DNA from: Bacteroidota bacterium
GTDB lineage: Bacteria; Bacteroidota; Bacteroidia; Cytophagales; Cytophagaceae
DNA: 64,000 bases
NCBI GenBank assembly: GCA_023392125.1
Contig: JAEVZS010000024.1
Coordinates: 1-64,000 of the forward strand
Reading direction: 5' to 3'
The number at the start of each line of letters is the position of its first letter. Positions within the stretch are counted from its first letter, which is position 1. A program made the position numbers and the translations under genes. Of this stretch, positions 44,995-54,820 are shown in pieces. Below the pieces are notes generated by a model. It saw nothing but the letters and a program-made list of their open reading frames with translations, searched no databases and had not been told where the DNA came from.

Positions 44995-47900
44995 ATGAAA
45001 AAAAGTTTACTCTTTTTTAGCCTTATTTACATCATAATTGGATTTCATGATCTTTATGCTCAATGTGGTACAGAAGCTTTTACCGTCACGGACTGGTGTG
45101 AAAACCAGTTTGCGGAGTGGGAAATTACCAATCCTGATCCCAATGCCCGTTATCACTGGTATCAGCTCGAAAAAGACGGAGACGGCAATATTATCAATGT
45201 ACCGGACTATGCCTACGGAGCTAATGAAAACGGGACCCGTTTCGTATCCCCTACCCGATATACCACTCCCACTCCGGTACCTGGTACTCCTAACTGGGAC
45301 AGCCGGACTTTTTATTATGTAAAGGAAACCAATACCGAAAACTTTATCCCTTCATCCGGGCTGAATACATCCGTAGGTGACCCTACGGAAAAAAGTGATT
45401 ATTCCATGTCCGTAAATCTGTCGCTGGACATACATCTTGATTATGTTTCCGTACCGGTTGTGCTATACAGCACGGCAAACACCTATGGTATTCAGATCAG
45501 GATCGGAACTCAGTATTCCCAGCTATTCACTTTTAGCGGCTCAAGCGCGACACCGATACCTGGCGCCAATCAACGCTATTATATTCAGGTACCGGTAGAC
45601 CTATACATACAAGCAGGTTCACATACAATAGAAGTAATTACGAACCCTGCAGGCAATCCCAGAGAAGTAGATGGCATGGCATGGTTTAACGAAAATGCCA
45701 CAACCACGCAAACATTTGCCCAGACCGGAGTCATATCAGCAACGGGGAACACTAAAAACATCTATAGTACAAACAGAAAATCTATCATCGCTGACTGGCA
45801 GTTTACTTCTTACTGTCCGATACAGGAAACTCCTCCTGCCCAAAAAACTTCAGCAGGATGCTGTACTCCTGTGATTGGCTCTGTATCAATCAGCGCTACC
45901 GAACCGATCATTGTATCCGGAGCTGACAATACCACACTTACCATCACCAACTATGTCAATGCAGCTAACACCTTTATGTGGTATAAGGACGGTGTAGCGC
46001 TCGGTCATACCGGAATGAGCTATTCTACCAATCAGGCCGGAGTCTATAGCGTACGAGAGATTGAGAGTGCTTCATTTGCAGACAATATCAGCTGCTATTC
46101 GGAAGGTTTGTTTGAAATTCAGGAAAGAGCACTTTTCGCCCGTCTGTTATCTGCGCCCAAAGCCGAATACTGCGTAGGCGATGAAATCGAAATCGAAGCT
46201 TATGGAGATATTACTTCCCTGAAGTGGACACCGGAAGCATTCGTTCAGAATCCTGCCTCCAAAATCACCAGGGCTGTCCTTGGTGTTGAAGCCAGCTCGT
46301 TGAACTTTATCGTAGAAGGAGACATCATTACAGACAACCGGATTACAAACGGAGATTTTGAATCCGGAAATCAGGATTTTTATTCCGAGCTCGGCTATTA
46401 CTCCAACCCCACAGGTTCTCCAAGCTCGGGACAATACAGCATTGGCACCTATGTCACTCCAAACCAAAGCTATTGGTCTGCTACAACCACGGGCGATATT
46501 AATCAGCAGTGCAGACACGATGGCAACTTTCTATATGCAGATGGTTTCGGACCAGATTATGGCGGTGGCTCTACTGAGGGCGTGGTCTGGAGACAAACCG
46601 TCACTGTAACACCTTCAAAGGATTATACTTTCTCGATGGATCATGCCAATATCTGCTGGAACGGAACTGCCTATGACGACAGAGTAGCTCATGCAGATGC
46701 TACATTCAACATATACATCAATGGTCAGCTGATGCTGACAACTTCTACAGACGGAAACGGAGAATCTAATGGCGTGTGCCGCTGGAAAACAGATACGTTT
46801 GAATGGAACTCTCAGAAAAATTCAACCGCTACCATCGAAATACGCCAGGTAAGAGGCGACACGCCCGGACGGGATTATGCCATTGACAATATTTTCTTCG
46901 GCGGACCCGCGACTCAGACCGCAATGGTGACAGTAGGACCTATCAATGACTGCTTTGACGTAATTGCAGAAGCCGGTGACTGTGAAGGCGAAGAGGTAAT
47001 GCTAAGCGCCAAAGCGATCAACACGGTATCCGGAGAAGTTGTCGGCTATATCGATCGTTGGGAAAAAGCAGATGATAAGACTGTAGTGGGCACAGGTTCT
47101 CCGATTTATGTAACACCGACCTCAACAACCAAATATGTGGCTTTTGGCTACTTTCCCGCAAGCAGCATCATTGTCAACGGTGACTTTGAGCTGGGCTTAA
47201 ACGGTTTCAACTATGGCGCCGGCAAAGGTCTCTATAATCAGGGAACCGGTGTCGGGAGCTTTTCTGTACTTACCAATCCCACAGCTACCAGCTGCGGCAC
47301 GTATTGTGTAAATCTGGGAGATCATACGACCGGCTCCGGCAATATGTTATTTGTTGATCCACAAAATCAGGACGGTGATGTTATATCCTACGATATCACT
47401 GCGGAAGCGGGCAAAAAATATGCATTCTCTCTTTTCATCGCCAATGCAGTTAACTTTACCCAGAATGCCAACGGTAAGGCATCCAGTATCAGCTTTATCA
47501 TCGAAAATGCAGGTGGTGTCAGACAAACCATTGCTTCCATAGAGCTGGAAAGAGATAATGACTGGCGCGAACTTAGTTCCATTTGGGAAGCTCCCGCAGA
47601 CGGTGACTATCAGCTGATCATTCGTGCGGTAGGTGATGACAATCTGGATGGAAGCGGCGGTAATGATTTTGTTATTGATGATATAAGACTTTCCACTCTG
47701 ATTGATATCATATATACGGATACAGTAGAGGTTGAACCATGTATCAATTGCCAGCCGGGTAAAATATCCGGAAACCAGGAAATTTGTTATAATACGATTC
47801 CGGCCGGCTTCGCAAATGTGGAAGCTCCCGAAACAGTTGAAGGCACATACACTATTGAATGGCAAAAATCCACCGATCTGCTGACATGGACCCCGATCGC

Positions 47901-50900
47901 CAGCAGCAACAGACTTTCCTACTCTGAAACAGCAGCACTTACCGCCGACACCTATTACAGAAGAAAAATGTCGTCAGCAGCATGTACTGAATATTTCTCC
48001 GATACCGTAAAGGTAACAGTAGCGCCGATTGTTGTTCCGGGATCGATCGAAGATGATCAGACTATATGCGCAGGCTCTATACCGGATCCGGTCACCGAAC
48101 TCACACCGGCTTCAGGAGGCTTTGATCCGATAGAATATTACTGGCAGCGTTCGTATGACAATGATAAATGGGAAGAGATACTGACTGCCAATGATAAAGA
48201 TTATATAGAAACCGTAGCCCTGACTGATACAACCTGGTACAGACGAAGAGTTGAAACCGGAAGCTGTGCTCAGGTAACAGATATCAATGAAAGCGTTACC
48301 GGAACAGCTCTGAATCAGATTTCTTACACAGGCACCTGGACGAATGATTCCGGCCTGAATAAATACCTGGGCACAGACCGGTTTTCCTCCACCGCTGGTT
48401 CCGGTTATTCGATTTCTTTCTACGGAACAGAGCTTAAGATATATGCGCAACAAGGTGCTGACCGTGGCATATTTGCCGTATCAGTCAATGGCAGCCCTGA
48501 AACCATGACAGACCTTTATCTTGATTCTCCGGGCAATGATCAGGTACCCGTTTATTCTACGGGACGTCTTCCATTAGACACCCATACTGTAGTTGTCAGA
48601 GTAACGGGCAATAAACATGCTGATGCTACCGGCACCATTGTCAGTCTGGATCGGGTACAGATTATTTCAACCCAATACAGCAATATAGTTCAGATTGCTG
48701 TCCAGCCGGAAATCGATCCGGGAAGCATAGGACAGAATGATACCATATGCGCCAATTCTCTCCCTGCCTCATTTACCAATCTGACTGCGGCGACCGGCGG
48801 CAACGGAACATATACCTATCAGTGGCAGAAATCTGATGACGGACTTGTCTGGACAGACATAAGCGGAGCTACCCTTGCAACCTATGCAGAAACGACTCCT
48901 CTTACGGACACAACATATTACAGAAGAAAAGTTACTTCCGGGGTTTGTTCTCCTCAGTTTACGGACTCTGTCCAGATTGTAGTAATTTCAGAATTAATCC
49001 CGTCGGTAAGTATCGAAGCCGACCGTACAACGATTTGTGAAGACGCAACGGTTTCTTTCTCGATCCAGAGCAAAGGCGGAGGCGGCTCCAGCCCGACTTA
49101 TGAATGGTTCAGAAACAGCGAGACTACTCCTCTTGCTACTACTGAAGACTTTGAAGCCTCAAACATAACAGATGGAGATGAATTCTATCTTGTCATGACT
49201 TCATCAGAAGATTGTGCAACACCAAAAACCGCTACATCCAACAAATTCACTATCAATGTAGAGCTGCTTCCTTCTGCGGCTGCTATCACGCAGGACGACT
49301 CCAGCTTATGCATTTCTGCGATTACCCTGGATGCTGCCGCTCCTGTAAACGGCGCAGGAACCTGGTCAATAAGAGCAGGTGATGCAGGAACTCTGCAACC
49401 CAACGCTTCAGCCAATCCTGTCACTGTTTCTGATCTGGAACCGGGAACTACCACAAGGGTATACTGGACTGTAAGTACTGGTATGGAGTGTCCGTCACAA
49501 ATTGACTCTGTCGATATTACCAGAACAGGTACATTAACCGCTCCTGACCCGGGAGAGGATGCAACAATTTGTGCTTCGGTGACAACGCTTCAGCTCAACA
49601 ATAACGCAGCAGCAGGCGAAACCGCAACATTCAGCGCTGAAGCCCCTGCTACCATATCAGCCACCGGACTTGCCGGCAACTTCTCTCCGGGCGAAAATAA
49701 GTTCTTCCTTACTCTGTCCAACGGTTCCTGCGAAGCTACGGAAGAGATCATCATTACGGTAATTGATGTGCCTGCACAACCAGATCCCATTACCGGCCCT
49801 TCAGGTATCATATGTGCCGGAACAGAAGATCACGTTTATAGCATAGATCCTGTGGCAGATGCTACCTCTTATGAGTGGAGCATAACCGGCTCGGCTCTGA
49901 GTCTGCAAAGCCCAGATGATGAAGCTTCTGTCAGAATGGATGCAGGCCTGACTGCAACAAATGGTGTGATAAGCGTTGTTGCTGTTAATATTTGTGGTAA
50001 TAGTACTCCGCAAACGATTAATGTAAATATAACTCCTGTCATTGATCCGACCGTGTCCATTACAGCTGATCAAACAAGTCTATGCGCTGACAGTACCGTC
50101 AATTTTGCCATTGCTACCGTCGGAAGTGAAATGACAGCTCCAACGTATGAATGGTTTATATACCGAAACGGAACAGATATCGCCACGGGAGAAATCCAGC
50201 CGTCCGTTGAACTATCTAATCTTCAGGACAAGGATAGTATATACGTGAAAGTTACTTCCGATTACGCATGTCCGGGAACCGGCTCTGCCAATTCTGCTAA
50301 AACAGGTCTTACAGTGATACCAATGAAACCTGTAAGTGTAGATATCACAACCGATCTGAATATGCCGGTTTGTGAAGGTACAGAAGTAACATTTACTGCT
50401 ACACCAACCAATGGCGGAACTAATCCTGTTTACGAATGGCGCTCCGAAAGCACCGTACTCGGAACCACGAACCCAATAACCCTCCCCCTAAGCACAACAA
50501 CCTCTGTTACGGTTGAGTTAACCAGTAACGAACGTTGTTATGCCAATGAAACAGCCACAGAAGTACTTGAGTTTAGCATTACTCCGAACCTTACGTTCTC
50601 GGCAATGTTACAACCAGAGAATGCCTATACCTGTAAAAATACTCCACAAAACTTCCTTGCCGGAGGAAATAACCTTGGAAGCAACCCTGTTTATACCTGG
50701 AAAATAAACAATATTGAAGTTCAGCAATCCGGAGAGCAAACTTACCTCTTCGCTAACACAAGCACTCCAGGAGTATATACCATTGAAGTGATTGTAGAGT
50801 CCTCTGAAGAATGTGTCACCAAAAGAAAGGATACCGTAAAAACCAATTTTGAGATCGTTGACTTACCAACTGTTTCCATATCCGGTCCCGGACGCTATTG

Positions 50901-52080
50901 CGAAAATGAATTTGTTATACTACAGGCTAGCGGAGCATTGTCTTATTCCTGGTACAGAAATAGTTCATCTTCCGCCAGCATCGGTACCGGCTCCAGTCTT
51001 CCCGTCGCCTCTGATGGTAACTATATTGTAGTGGGCGAGGACAACAATGAATGTACCAATGCGGATACGCTTAATGTTACCGTACTTGCTCCAAGAGCCA
51101 CGATCATATCTGACAGAGGATTTACAGAATGTGAAGGAGTAACTCTGACGCTCAGCATTACTGAAACAGCCGATTCGTATGCATGGAGCAGAAACGGGGT
51201 TTCTCTGGGCACTACACGAAGTATCCCGGTCACCGAACCTGGTACATATAAAATAGAAGTAATGCTGGATGATCAGGTTCAATGTGAAACATCAAGTGAA
51301 CAAGCCATTACGTTCCTTCCTGTCCCGGAGCCTCACCTTGCCTATCCTGACACATTGATTTGTGAAGGAGAGCCATTAGTGTACAGGGTAGACAACTATG
51401 GCGGAACACTGCAATGGTTCCGGGACGGAGAGGCTATTCCAGCATCCAACAGACAGGTATTTTCTATTACCGAATCGGGCACATACTATGTATTGGAAAA
51501 CAACGGATATTGCGCAGAGAGCTCAAACAGTATACAGGTTATAATTGAAAAAGTACCGGTTGCCAATGCCGGATCTGACCTGTATATAGCACCGGGAGAA
51601 ACTGTTCTCCTGAGTGGTCTGGCCAGCAAAGATGCCTACCAGTATGAATGGAGCTCTTCTTCATGGATCTCTTCAATCAATGAACCGCAGGTTACTTTTG
51701 TACCGGAAGAAAAAGTTTCTTACTATATTCTGATAGTAAGTAGTCCTTCCGGCAAATGCTATAGCGAAGACGAAATGGTCATTACCATCGAATACCCTGT
51801 AACCGCCTGGAACTCCTTCTCCCCTAACGGAGACGGGCTGTATGATACATGGATCATAGAAAATATTGATGATTATCCCAATGCAGTAGTTGAAGTATAC
51901 AACCGCTGGGGATCACTGGTCTTCAAATCCAAAGGTTATAACAATGCAGGTGATGCATGGAAAGGTGATAACTACAGAAACGGACAACCATTGCCTACAG
52001 CCACATATTACTACATTATTTACCCTAATGGTGGCAATGTCAGAAAACCAATTACGGGTGATGTGACGATTGTACGCTAG
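44995..52080 (+). CDS. Giant T9SS type B surface adhesin with Ig-like and lectin-like repeats
   Basis: The 2361-residue protein starts with a signal peptide (M-K-K-S-L-L-F-F, ending L-Y-A-Q); I therefore start at 44995, although the frame reaches 44872. Two galactose-binding-like modules, each opening with N-G-D-F-E, lie near 46,350-46,930 and 47,170-47,730. Three related Ig-like repeats with a T-I-C or E-I-C start and Y-Y-R-R-K or Y-R-R-R ending follow (47.7-49.0 kb); the second is interrupted by a further lectin-like domain. About ten more PKD/Ig-like modules fill the rest. The last ~95 residues (N-S-F-S-P-N-G-D-G) are the gliding-motility-associated, T9SS type B sorting domain. It should be a surface adhesin or matrix protein. 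The gene is monocistronic, with its own terminator. Confidence 0.9.
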   Translation: MKKSLLFFSLIYIIIGFHDLYAQCGTEAFTVTDWCENQFAEWEITNPDPNARYHWYQLEKDGDGNIINVPDYAYGANENGTRFVSPTRYTTPTPVPGTPNWDSRTFYYVKETNTENFIPSSGLNTSVGDPTEKSDYSMSVNLSLDIHLDYVSVPVVLYSTANTYGIQIRIGTQYSQLFTFSGSSATPIPGANQRYYIQVPVDLYIQAGSHTIEVITNPAGNPREVDGMAWFNENATTTQTFAQTGVISATGNTKNIYSTNRKSIIADWQFTSYCPIQETPPAQKTSAGCCTPVIGSVSISATEPIIVSGADNTTLTITNYVNAANTFMWYKDGVALGHTGMSYSTNQAGVYSVREIESASFADNISCYSEGLFEIQERALFARLLSAPKAEYCVGDEIEIEAYGDITSLKWTPEAFVQNPASKITRAVLGVEASSLNFIVEGDIITDNRITNGDFESGNQDFYSELGYYSNPTGSPSSGQYSIGTYVTPNQSYWSATTTGDINQQCRHDGNFLYADGFGPDYGGGSTEGVVWRQTVTVTPSKDYTFSMDHANICWNGTAYDDRVAHADATFNIYINGQLMLTTSTDGNGESNGVCRWKTDTFEWNSQKNSTATIEIRQVRGDTPGRDYAIDNIFFGGPATQTAMVTVGPINDCFDVIAEAGDCEGEEVMLSAKAINTVSGEVVGYIDRWEKADDKTVVGTGSPIYVTPTSTTKYVAFGYFPASSIIVNGDFELGLNGFNYGAGKGLYNQGTGVGSFSVLTNPTATSCGTYCVNLGDHTTGSGNMLFVDPQNQDGDVISYDITAEAGKKYAFSLFIANAVNFTQNANGKASSISFIIENAGGVRQTIASIELERDNDWRELSSIWEAPADGDYQLIIRAVGDDNLDGSGGNDFVIDDIRLSTLIDIIYTDTVEVEPCINCQPGKISGNQEICYNTIPAGFANVEAPETVEGTYTIEWQKSTDLLTWTPIASSNRLSYSETAALTADTYYRRKMSSAACTEYFSDTVKVTVAPIVVPGSIEDDQTICAGSIPDPVTELTPASGGFDPIEYYWQRSYDNDKWEEILTANDKDYIETVALTDTTWYRRRVETGSCAQVTDINESVTGTALNQISYTGTWTNDSGLNKYLGTDRFSSTAGSGYSISFYGTELKIYAQQGADRGIFAVSVNGSPETMTDLYLDSPGNDQVPVYSTGRLPLDTHTVVVRVTGNKHADATGTIVSLDRVQIISTQYSNIVQIAVQPEIDPGSIGQNDTICANSLPASFTNLTAATGGNGTYTYQWQKSDDGLVWTDISGATLATYAETTPLTDTTYYRRKVTSGVCSPQFTDSVQIVVISELIPSVSIEADRTTICEDATVSFSIQSKGGGGSSPTYEWFRNSETTPLATTEDFEASNITDGDEFYLVMTSSEDCATPKTATSNKFTINVELLPSAAAITQDDSSLCISAITLDAAAPVNGAGTWSIRAGDAGTLQPNASANPVTVSDLEPGTTTRVYWTVSTGMECPSQIDSVDITRTGTLTAPDPGEDATICASVTTLQLNNNAAAGETATFSAEAPATISATGLAGNFSPGENKFFLTLSNGSCEATEEIIITVIDVPAQPDPITGPSGIICAGTEDHVYSIDPVADATSYEWSITGSALSLQSPDDEASVRMDAGLTATNGVISVVAVNICGNSTPQTINVNITPVIDPTVSITADQTSLCADSTVNFAIATVGSEMTAPTYEWFIYRNGTDIATGEIQPSVELSNLQDKDSIYVKVTSDYACPGTGSANSAKTGLTVIPMKPVSVDITTDLNMPVCEGTEVTFTATPTNGGTNPVYEWRSESTVLGTTNPITLPLSTTTSVTVELTSNERCYANETATEVLEFSITPNLTFSAMLQPENAYTCKNTPQNFLAGGNNLGSNPVYTWKINNIEVQQSGEQTYLFANTSTPGVYTIEVIVESSEECVTKRKDTVKTNFEIVDLPTVSISGPGRYCENEFVILQASGALSYSWYRNSSSSASIGTGSSLPVASDGNYIVVGEDNNECTNADTLNVTVLAPRATIISDRGFTECEGVTLTLSITETADSYAWSRNGVSLGTTRSIPVTEPGTYKIEVMLDDQVQCETSSEQAITFLPVPEPHLAYPDTLICEGEPLVYRVDNYGGTLQWFRDGEAIPASNRQVFSITESGTYYVLENNGYCAESSNSIQVIIEKVPVANAGSDLYIAPGETVLLSGLASKDAYQYEWSSSSWISSINEPQVTFVPEEKVSYYILIVSSPSGKCYSEDEMVITIEYPVTAWNSFSPNGDGLYDTWIIENIDDYPNAVVEVYNRWGSLVFKSKGYNNAGDAWKGDNYRNGQPLPTATYYYIIYPNGGNVRKPITGDVTIVR

Positions 52081-52105
52081 TCATTACACAATATGAATTA
52101 AACAG

Positions 52106-52140
52106 AAAAGCGGATGAAGTAAACATCATCCGCTTTTTTA
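52106..52140 (+). terminator. Terminator of the adhesin gene
   Basis: A 12-bp stem AAAAGCGGATGA/TCATCCGCTTTT (52106-52117 and 52126-52137) is followed by further T residues. It also reaches the end of the leftward msrB gene, so it may serve both directions. Confidence 0.85.
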
Positions 52141-52159
52141 TTCTCAAGATAATACTAAA

Positions 52160-52642
52160 TCACTCTGCCGGAATAAAATCCAGCGATACAGAGTTCACAC
52201 AGTGACGGATATTTTTTTCTGTAAACCGTTCTCCTTCGAAGACATGTCCCAAGTGGCCGTCACAGTTCGCACAAACTATCTCGATACGAAAACCATCCGG
52301 GTCCGGCAAGCGCTTTACTGCTCCTTCAATTTCATCATCAAAGCTTGGCCAGCCACAATTAGACTCAAACTTGTCTGATGAACGATACAAAGGTGCGTTG
52401 CATTGACGGCATACATAGACTCCTTTTTCTTTGTGCTTATAGTATTTGCCGCTATAAGGCATTTCAGTGCCTTTGCGCAGAATAACTCGTTTTTCCTCCG
52501 GTGTAAGCTCATTATACTTTCCGGAATCATGTCTTATCGTATCCATATGATTACTTAAATTTTCAGATTTATAACCCGACTGACTACAGGACAACTCCAT
52601 TCCTCCCAAAAAAATCAACAAAAAGCAAAAACTTAATTTCAT
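52160..52642 (-). CDS. msrB: Peptide-methionine (R)-S-oxide reductase, exported
   Basis: The 160-residue protein has a signal-type N-terminus (M-K-L-S-F-C-F-L-L-I-F-L-G-G) ending in L-S-C-S, perhaps a weak lipobox. The MsrB domain has both zinc-binding C-x-x-C pairs (C-R-Q-C and C-A-N-C), G-W-P-S-F, G-H-L-G-H-V-F and the catalytic Cys in R-H-C-V-N-S. It reduces methionine-R-sulfoxide in proteins, here probably outside the cytoplasm. I start at 52642 to match the signal peptide; the frame extends to 52669. It stands alone between the adhesin and atpC. Confidence 0.92.
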   Translation of the reverse strand: MKLSFCFLLIFLGGMELSCSQSGYKSENLSNHMDTIRHDSGKYNELTPEEKRVILRKGTEMPYSGKYYKHKEKGVYVCRQCNAPLYRSSDKFESNCGWPSFDDEIEGAVKRLPDPDGFRIEIVCANCDGHLGHVFEGERFTEKNIRHCVNSVSLDFIPAE

Positions 52643-52698
52643 AACCTGTAAACATCTGCCTGAGTTCAATAGTTCTTGCCGAAAAAGTCTGTTAACGC

Positions 52699-52722
52699 AA
52701 AAAGCCGGATCATACCGGCTTT
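52699..52722 (-). terminator. Terminator of the atpDC operon
   Basis: The stem AAAGCCGG/CCGGCTTT (52701-52708 and 52715-52722) has a 6-base loop and a T run on the minus strand, 27 bases past atpC. Confidence 0.8.
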
Positions 52723-52749
52723 AAAATTTTTAGTGATATAAGGTTTCAG

Positions 52750-52995
52750 TTATTTACCGGCAGACTCAGCCAATACAATAATATTGTTATTAAGTACTTC
52801 AACAGTACCGCCGTCCACAAAAAAACGTTCCTCGCCCTTATCCGACTGAACAACTATTTCTCCTTTATCCAGATTGGCAATCATTGGAGCGTGATTAAGA
52901 AGAATCTCAAACGGACCGGATGTCCCCGGAAAATTAGCGTTCTTGATTTCTCCGCTATAAACCTTATTATCTGGTGTAATAATTTCTAGATACAC
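52750..52995 (-). CDS. atpC: F1 ATP synthase epsilon subunit
   Basis: The 81-residue protein contains only the N-terminal beta-sandwich of epsilon (E-I-I-T-P-D-N-K-V-Y-S-G near the start, G-P-F-E-I-L-L-N-H-A-P-M-I-A); the C-terminal two-helix hairpin of E. coli epsilon (about 138 residues) is absent, as is usual in Bacteroidota. It joins the central stalk of F1. It follows atpD across 66 bases with a hairpin between them. Confidence 0.93.
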   Translation of the reverse strand: MYLEIITPDNKVYSGEIKNANFPGTSGPFEILLNHAPMIANLDKGEIVVQSDKGEERFFVDGGTVEVLNNNIIVLAESAGK

Positions 52996-53012
52996 TGTTT
53001 TAGTTTTTTAGT

Positions 53013-53036
53013 AGGTAGTGATTTTCATCACTACCT
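53013..53036 (-). other. Hairpin between atpD and atpC
   Basis: A perfect 10-bp stem AGGTAGTGAT/ATCACTACCT (53013-53022 and 53027-53036) with a 4-base loop lies in the 66-base gap. On the minus strand it lacks a T run, so it more likely stabilises the upstream message or tunes the D:C ratio than ends transcription. Confidence 0.5.
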
Positions 53037-53061
53037 GTTTTTATTTCAGAAACGTTAATCC

Positions 53062-54570
53062 TTATTTAGCTTCTGCAAGCATTTTCTCGCCTTTGGCGAT
53101 TGCCTGATTAATATCACCGACAAGGTTAAAAGCAGCTTCCGGCAAATGATCAAGCTCACCATCCATGATCATGTTAAATCCTTTGATGGTATCCTTAATA
53201 TCAACCAGTACTCCTTTCAAACCAGTAAACTGTTCAGCAACATGGAACGGCTGAGAAAGGAAACGCTGTACTCTTCTGGCTCTGTGTACTGTTTGCTTAT
53301 CATCTTCAGAAAGTTCATCCATACCGAGAATGGCAATGATATCCTGAAGCTCCTTATAGCGTTGTAAAATTTCCTTTACTTTCTGCGCAGTATTGTAATG
53401 CTCATCACCAACAATATCCGGGCTGAGAATTCTTGAAGTAGAATCCAGCGGATCCACTGCAGGATAGATTCCAAGCTCTGAAATCTTTCTTGAAAGAACC
53501 GTAGTAGCATCAAGGTGAGCAAACGTTGTTGCCGGAGCAGGGTCAGTAAGGTCATCCGCAGGAACGTAAACCGCCTGAACCGAAGTAATAGATCCTCTTT
53601 TTGTTGAGGTAATTCTTTCCTGCATAAGTCCCATTTCAGAAGCAAGTGTAGGCTGATATCCTACCGCAGAAGGCATACGCCCAAGTAAAGCAGATACCTC
53701 AGAACCAGCCTGAGTAAAACGGAAAATATTATCAATAAAGAAAAGAATATCACGACCGGCAGACTCTCCTTCTTCACCGTCACGGAAATACTCAGCAATA
53801 GTAAGACCAGACAAAGCAACTCTGGCTCTCGCTCCCGGAGGCTCATTCATCTGCCCAAATACGAAAGTCGCTTTGGAATCTCTTAAAGCCTCCTGATCAA
53901 CAGAAGCAAGATCCCATCCACCTTCTTCCATTGAATGAAGGAACTTGTCTCCATACTTTACAATGCCTGCCTCAATCATTTCTCTGAGAAGATCATTTCC
54001 TTCTCTTGTACGCTCACCAACACCAGCAAACACTGACAAACCGGAGTATGCTTTCGCGATATTGTTGATCAGCTCCTGAATAAGTACGGTTTTACCCACA
54101 CCTGCACCACCAAAAAGACCGATTTTACCACCTTTCGCATACGGCTCAATAAGGTCGATAACCTTTATACCGGTGAATAAAACTTCTGTTGAAGTAGAAA
54201 GATCTTCAAATCTCGGCGCAGCTCTGTGAATGGAAAGCCCTTTGGAACTTGCCGGTTGAGGGATGCCATCAATAGCCTCGCCCACTACGTTAAACAATCT
54301 ACCTTTGATAGCTTCGCCCGTTGGCATCTGGATTGTTGACCCAAGGTCAGTTACCTCCATACCACGAACCATACCGTCAGTAGAATCCATTGCAATTGTT
54401 CTTACTCTGTCTTCGCCTAAATGCTGCTGACATTCAAGAACTACTTTTTGTCCGTTTGCTTTTGTAACTTCCAAAGCATCCAGAATATTTGGCAGCTTGG
54501 TCCCCTCTCCTTCAAAACTCACATCTACCACCGGACCAATGACTTGAGTAATTTTACCTTTGTTTGCCAT
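53062..54570 (-). CDS. atpD: F1 ATP synthase beta subunit
   Basis: The 502-residue catalytic subunit has the P-loop G-G-A-G-V-G-K-T at residues 154-161, G-E-R-T-R-E-G-N-D in the middle, and the D-E-L-S-E-D-D lever near the C-terminus. It makes ATP at the F1 head from ADP and phosphate using the proton or sodium gradient. The gene forms an atpDC pair, separate from the other atp genes, which are not in the window. The upstream promoter is the best match in the window. Confidence 0.97.
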   Translation of the reverse strand: MANKGKITQVIGPVVDVSFEGEGTKLPNILDALEVTKANGQKVVLECQQHLGEDRVRTIAMDSTDGMVRGMEVTDLGSTIQMPTGEAIKGRLFNVVGEAIDGIPQPASSKGLSIHRAAPRFEDLSTSTEVLFTGIKVIDLIEPYAKGGKIGLFGGAGVGKTVLIQELINNIAKAYSGLSVFAGVGERTREGNDLLREMIEAGIVKYGDKFLHSMEEGGWDLASVDQEALRDSKATFVFGQMNEPPGARARVALSGLTIAEYFRDGEEGESAGRDILFFIDNIFRFTQAGSEVSALLGRMPSAVGYQPTLASEMGLMQERITSTKRGSITSVQAVYVPADDLTDPAPATTFAHLDATTVLSRKISELGIYPAVDPLDSTSRILSPDIVGDEHYNTAQKVKEILQRYKELQDIIAILGMDELSEDDKQTVHRARRVQRFLSQPFHVAEQFTGLKGVLVDIKDTIKGFNMIMDGELDHLPEAAFNLVGDINQAIAKGEKMLAEAK

Positions 54571-54614
54571 TGTACTTTTACCTTTACGCGTATTTATTTA
54601 TTGAAATGCGAACG

Positions 54615-54645
54615 CAAAACTAAACTTTATCCTATTCTTAACAAA
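54615..54645 (-). promoter_or_regulatory. Promoter of the atpDC operon
   Basis: The minus strand has TTTG (54642-54645), a 19-base spacer and TAGTTTTG (54615-54622), an exact -33/-7 match. The start of transcription should be near 54608, giving a 38-base leader. Confidence 0.7.
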
Positions 54646-54702
54646 AGATTGCCTGAATATTCTCTGTCAATTTAATCAGATTTATCCACATACTCTTATA
54701 AA

Positions 54703-54729
54703 AAAAAATACAGCAGACCCGGGTCTGCT
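54703..54729 (-). terminator. Terminator of the lipoprotein subtilisin gene
   Basis: The 18-base palindrome AGCAGACCCGGGTCTGCT (54712-54729) is followed on the minus strand by GTATTTTTTTTT, about 90 bases past the subtilisin stop. Confidence 0.75.
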
Positions 54730-54820
54730 AAAAACACAATCAGAACTTCTTATACTTATACAAACAACACTTCATTATATCTCAAAAACAATAAATGCAA
54801 AGAGAGTGTTTAATTTCCGG

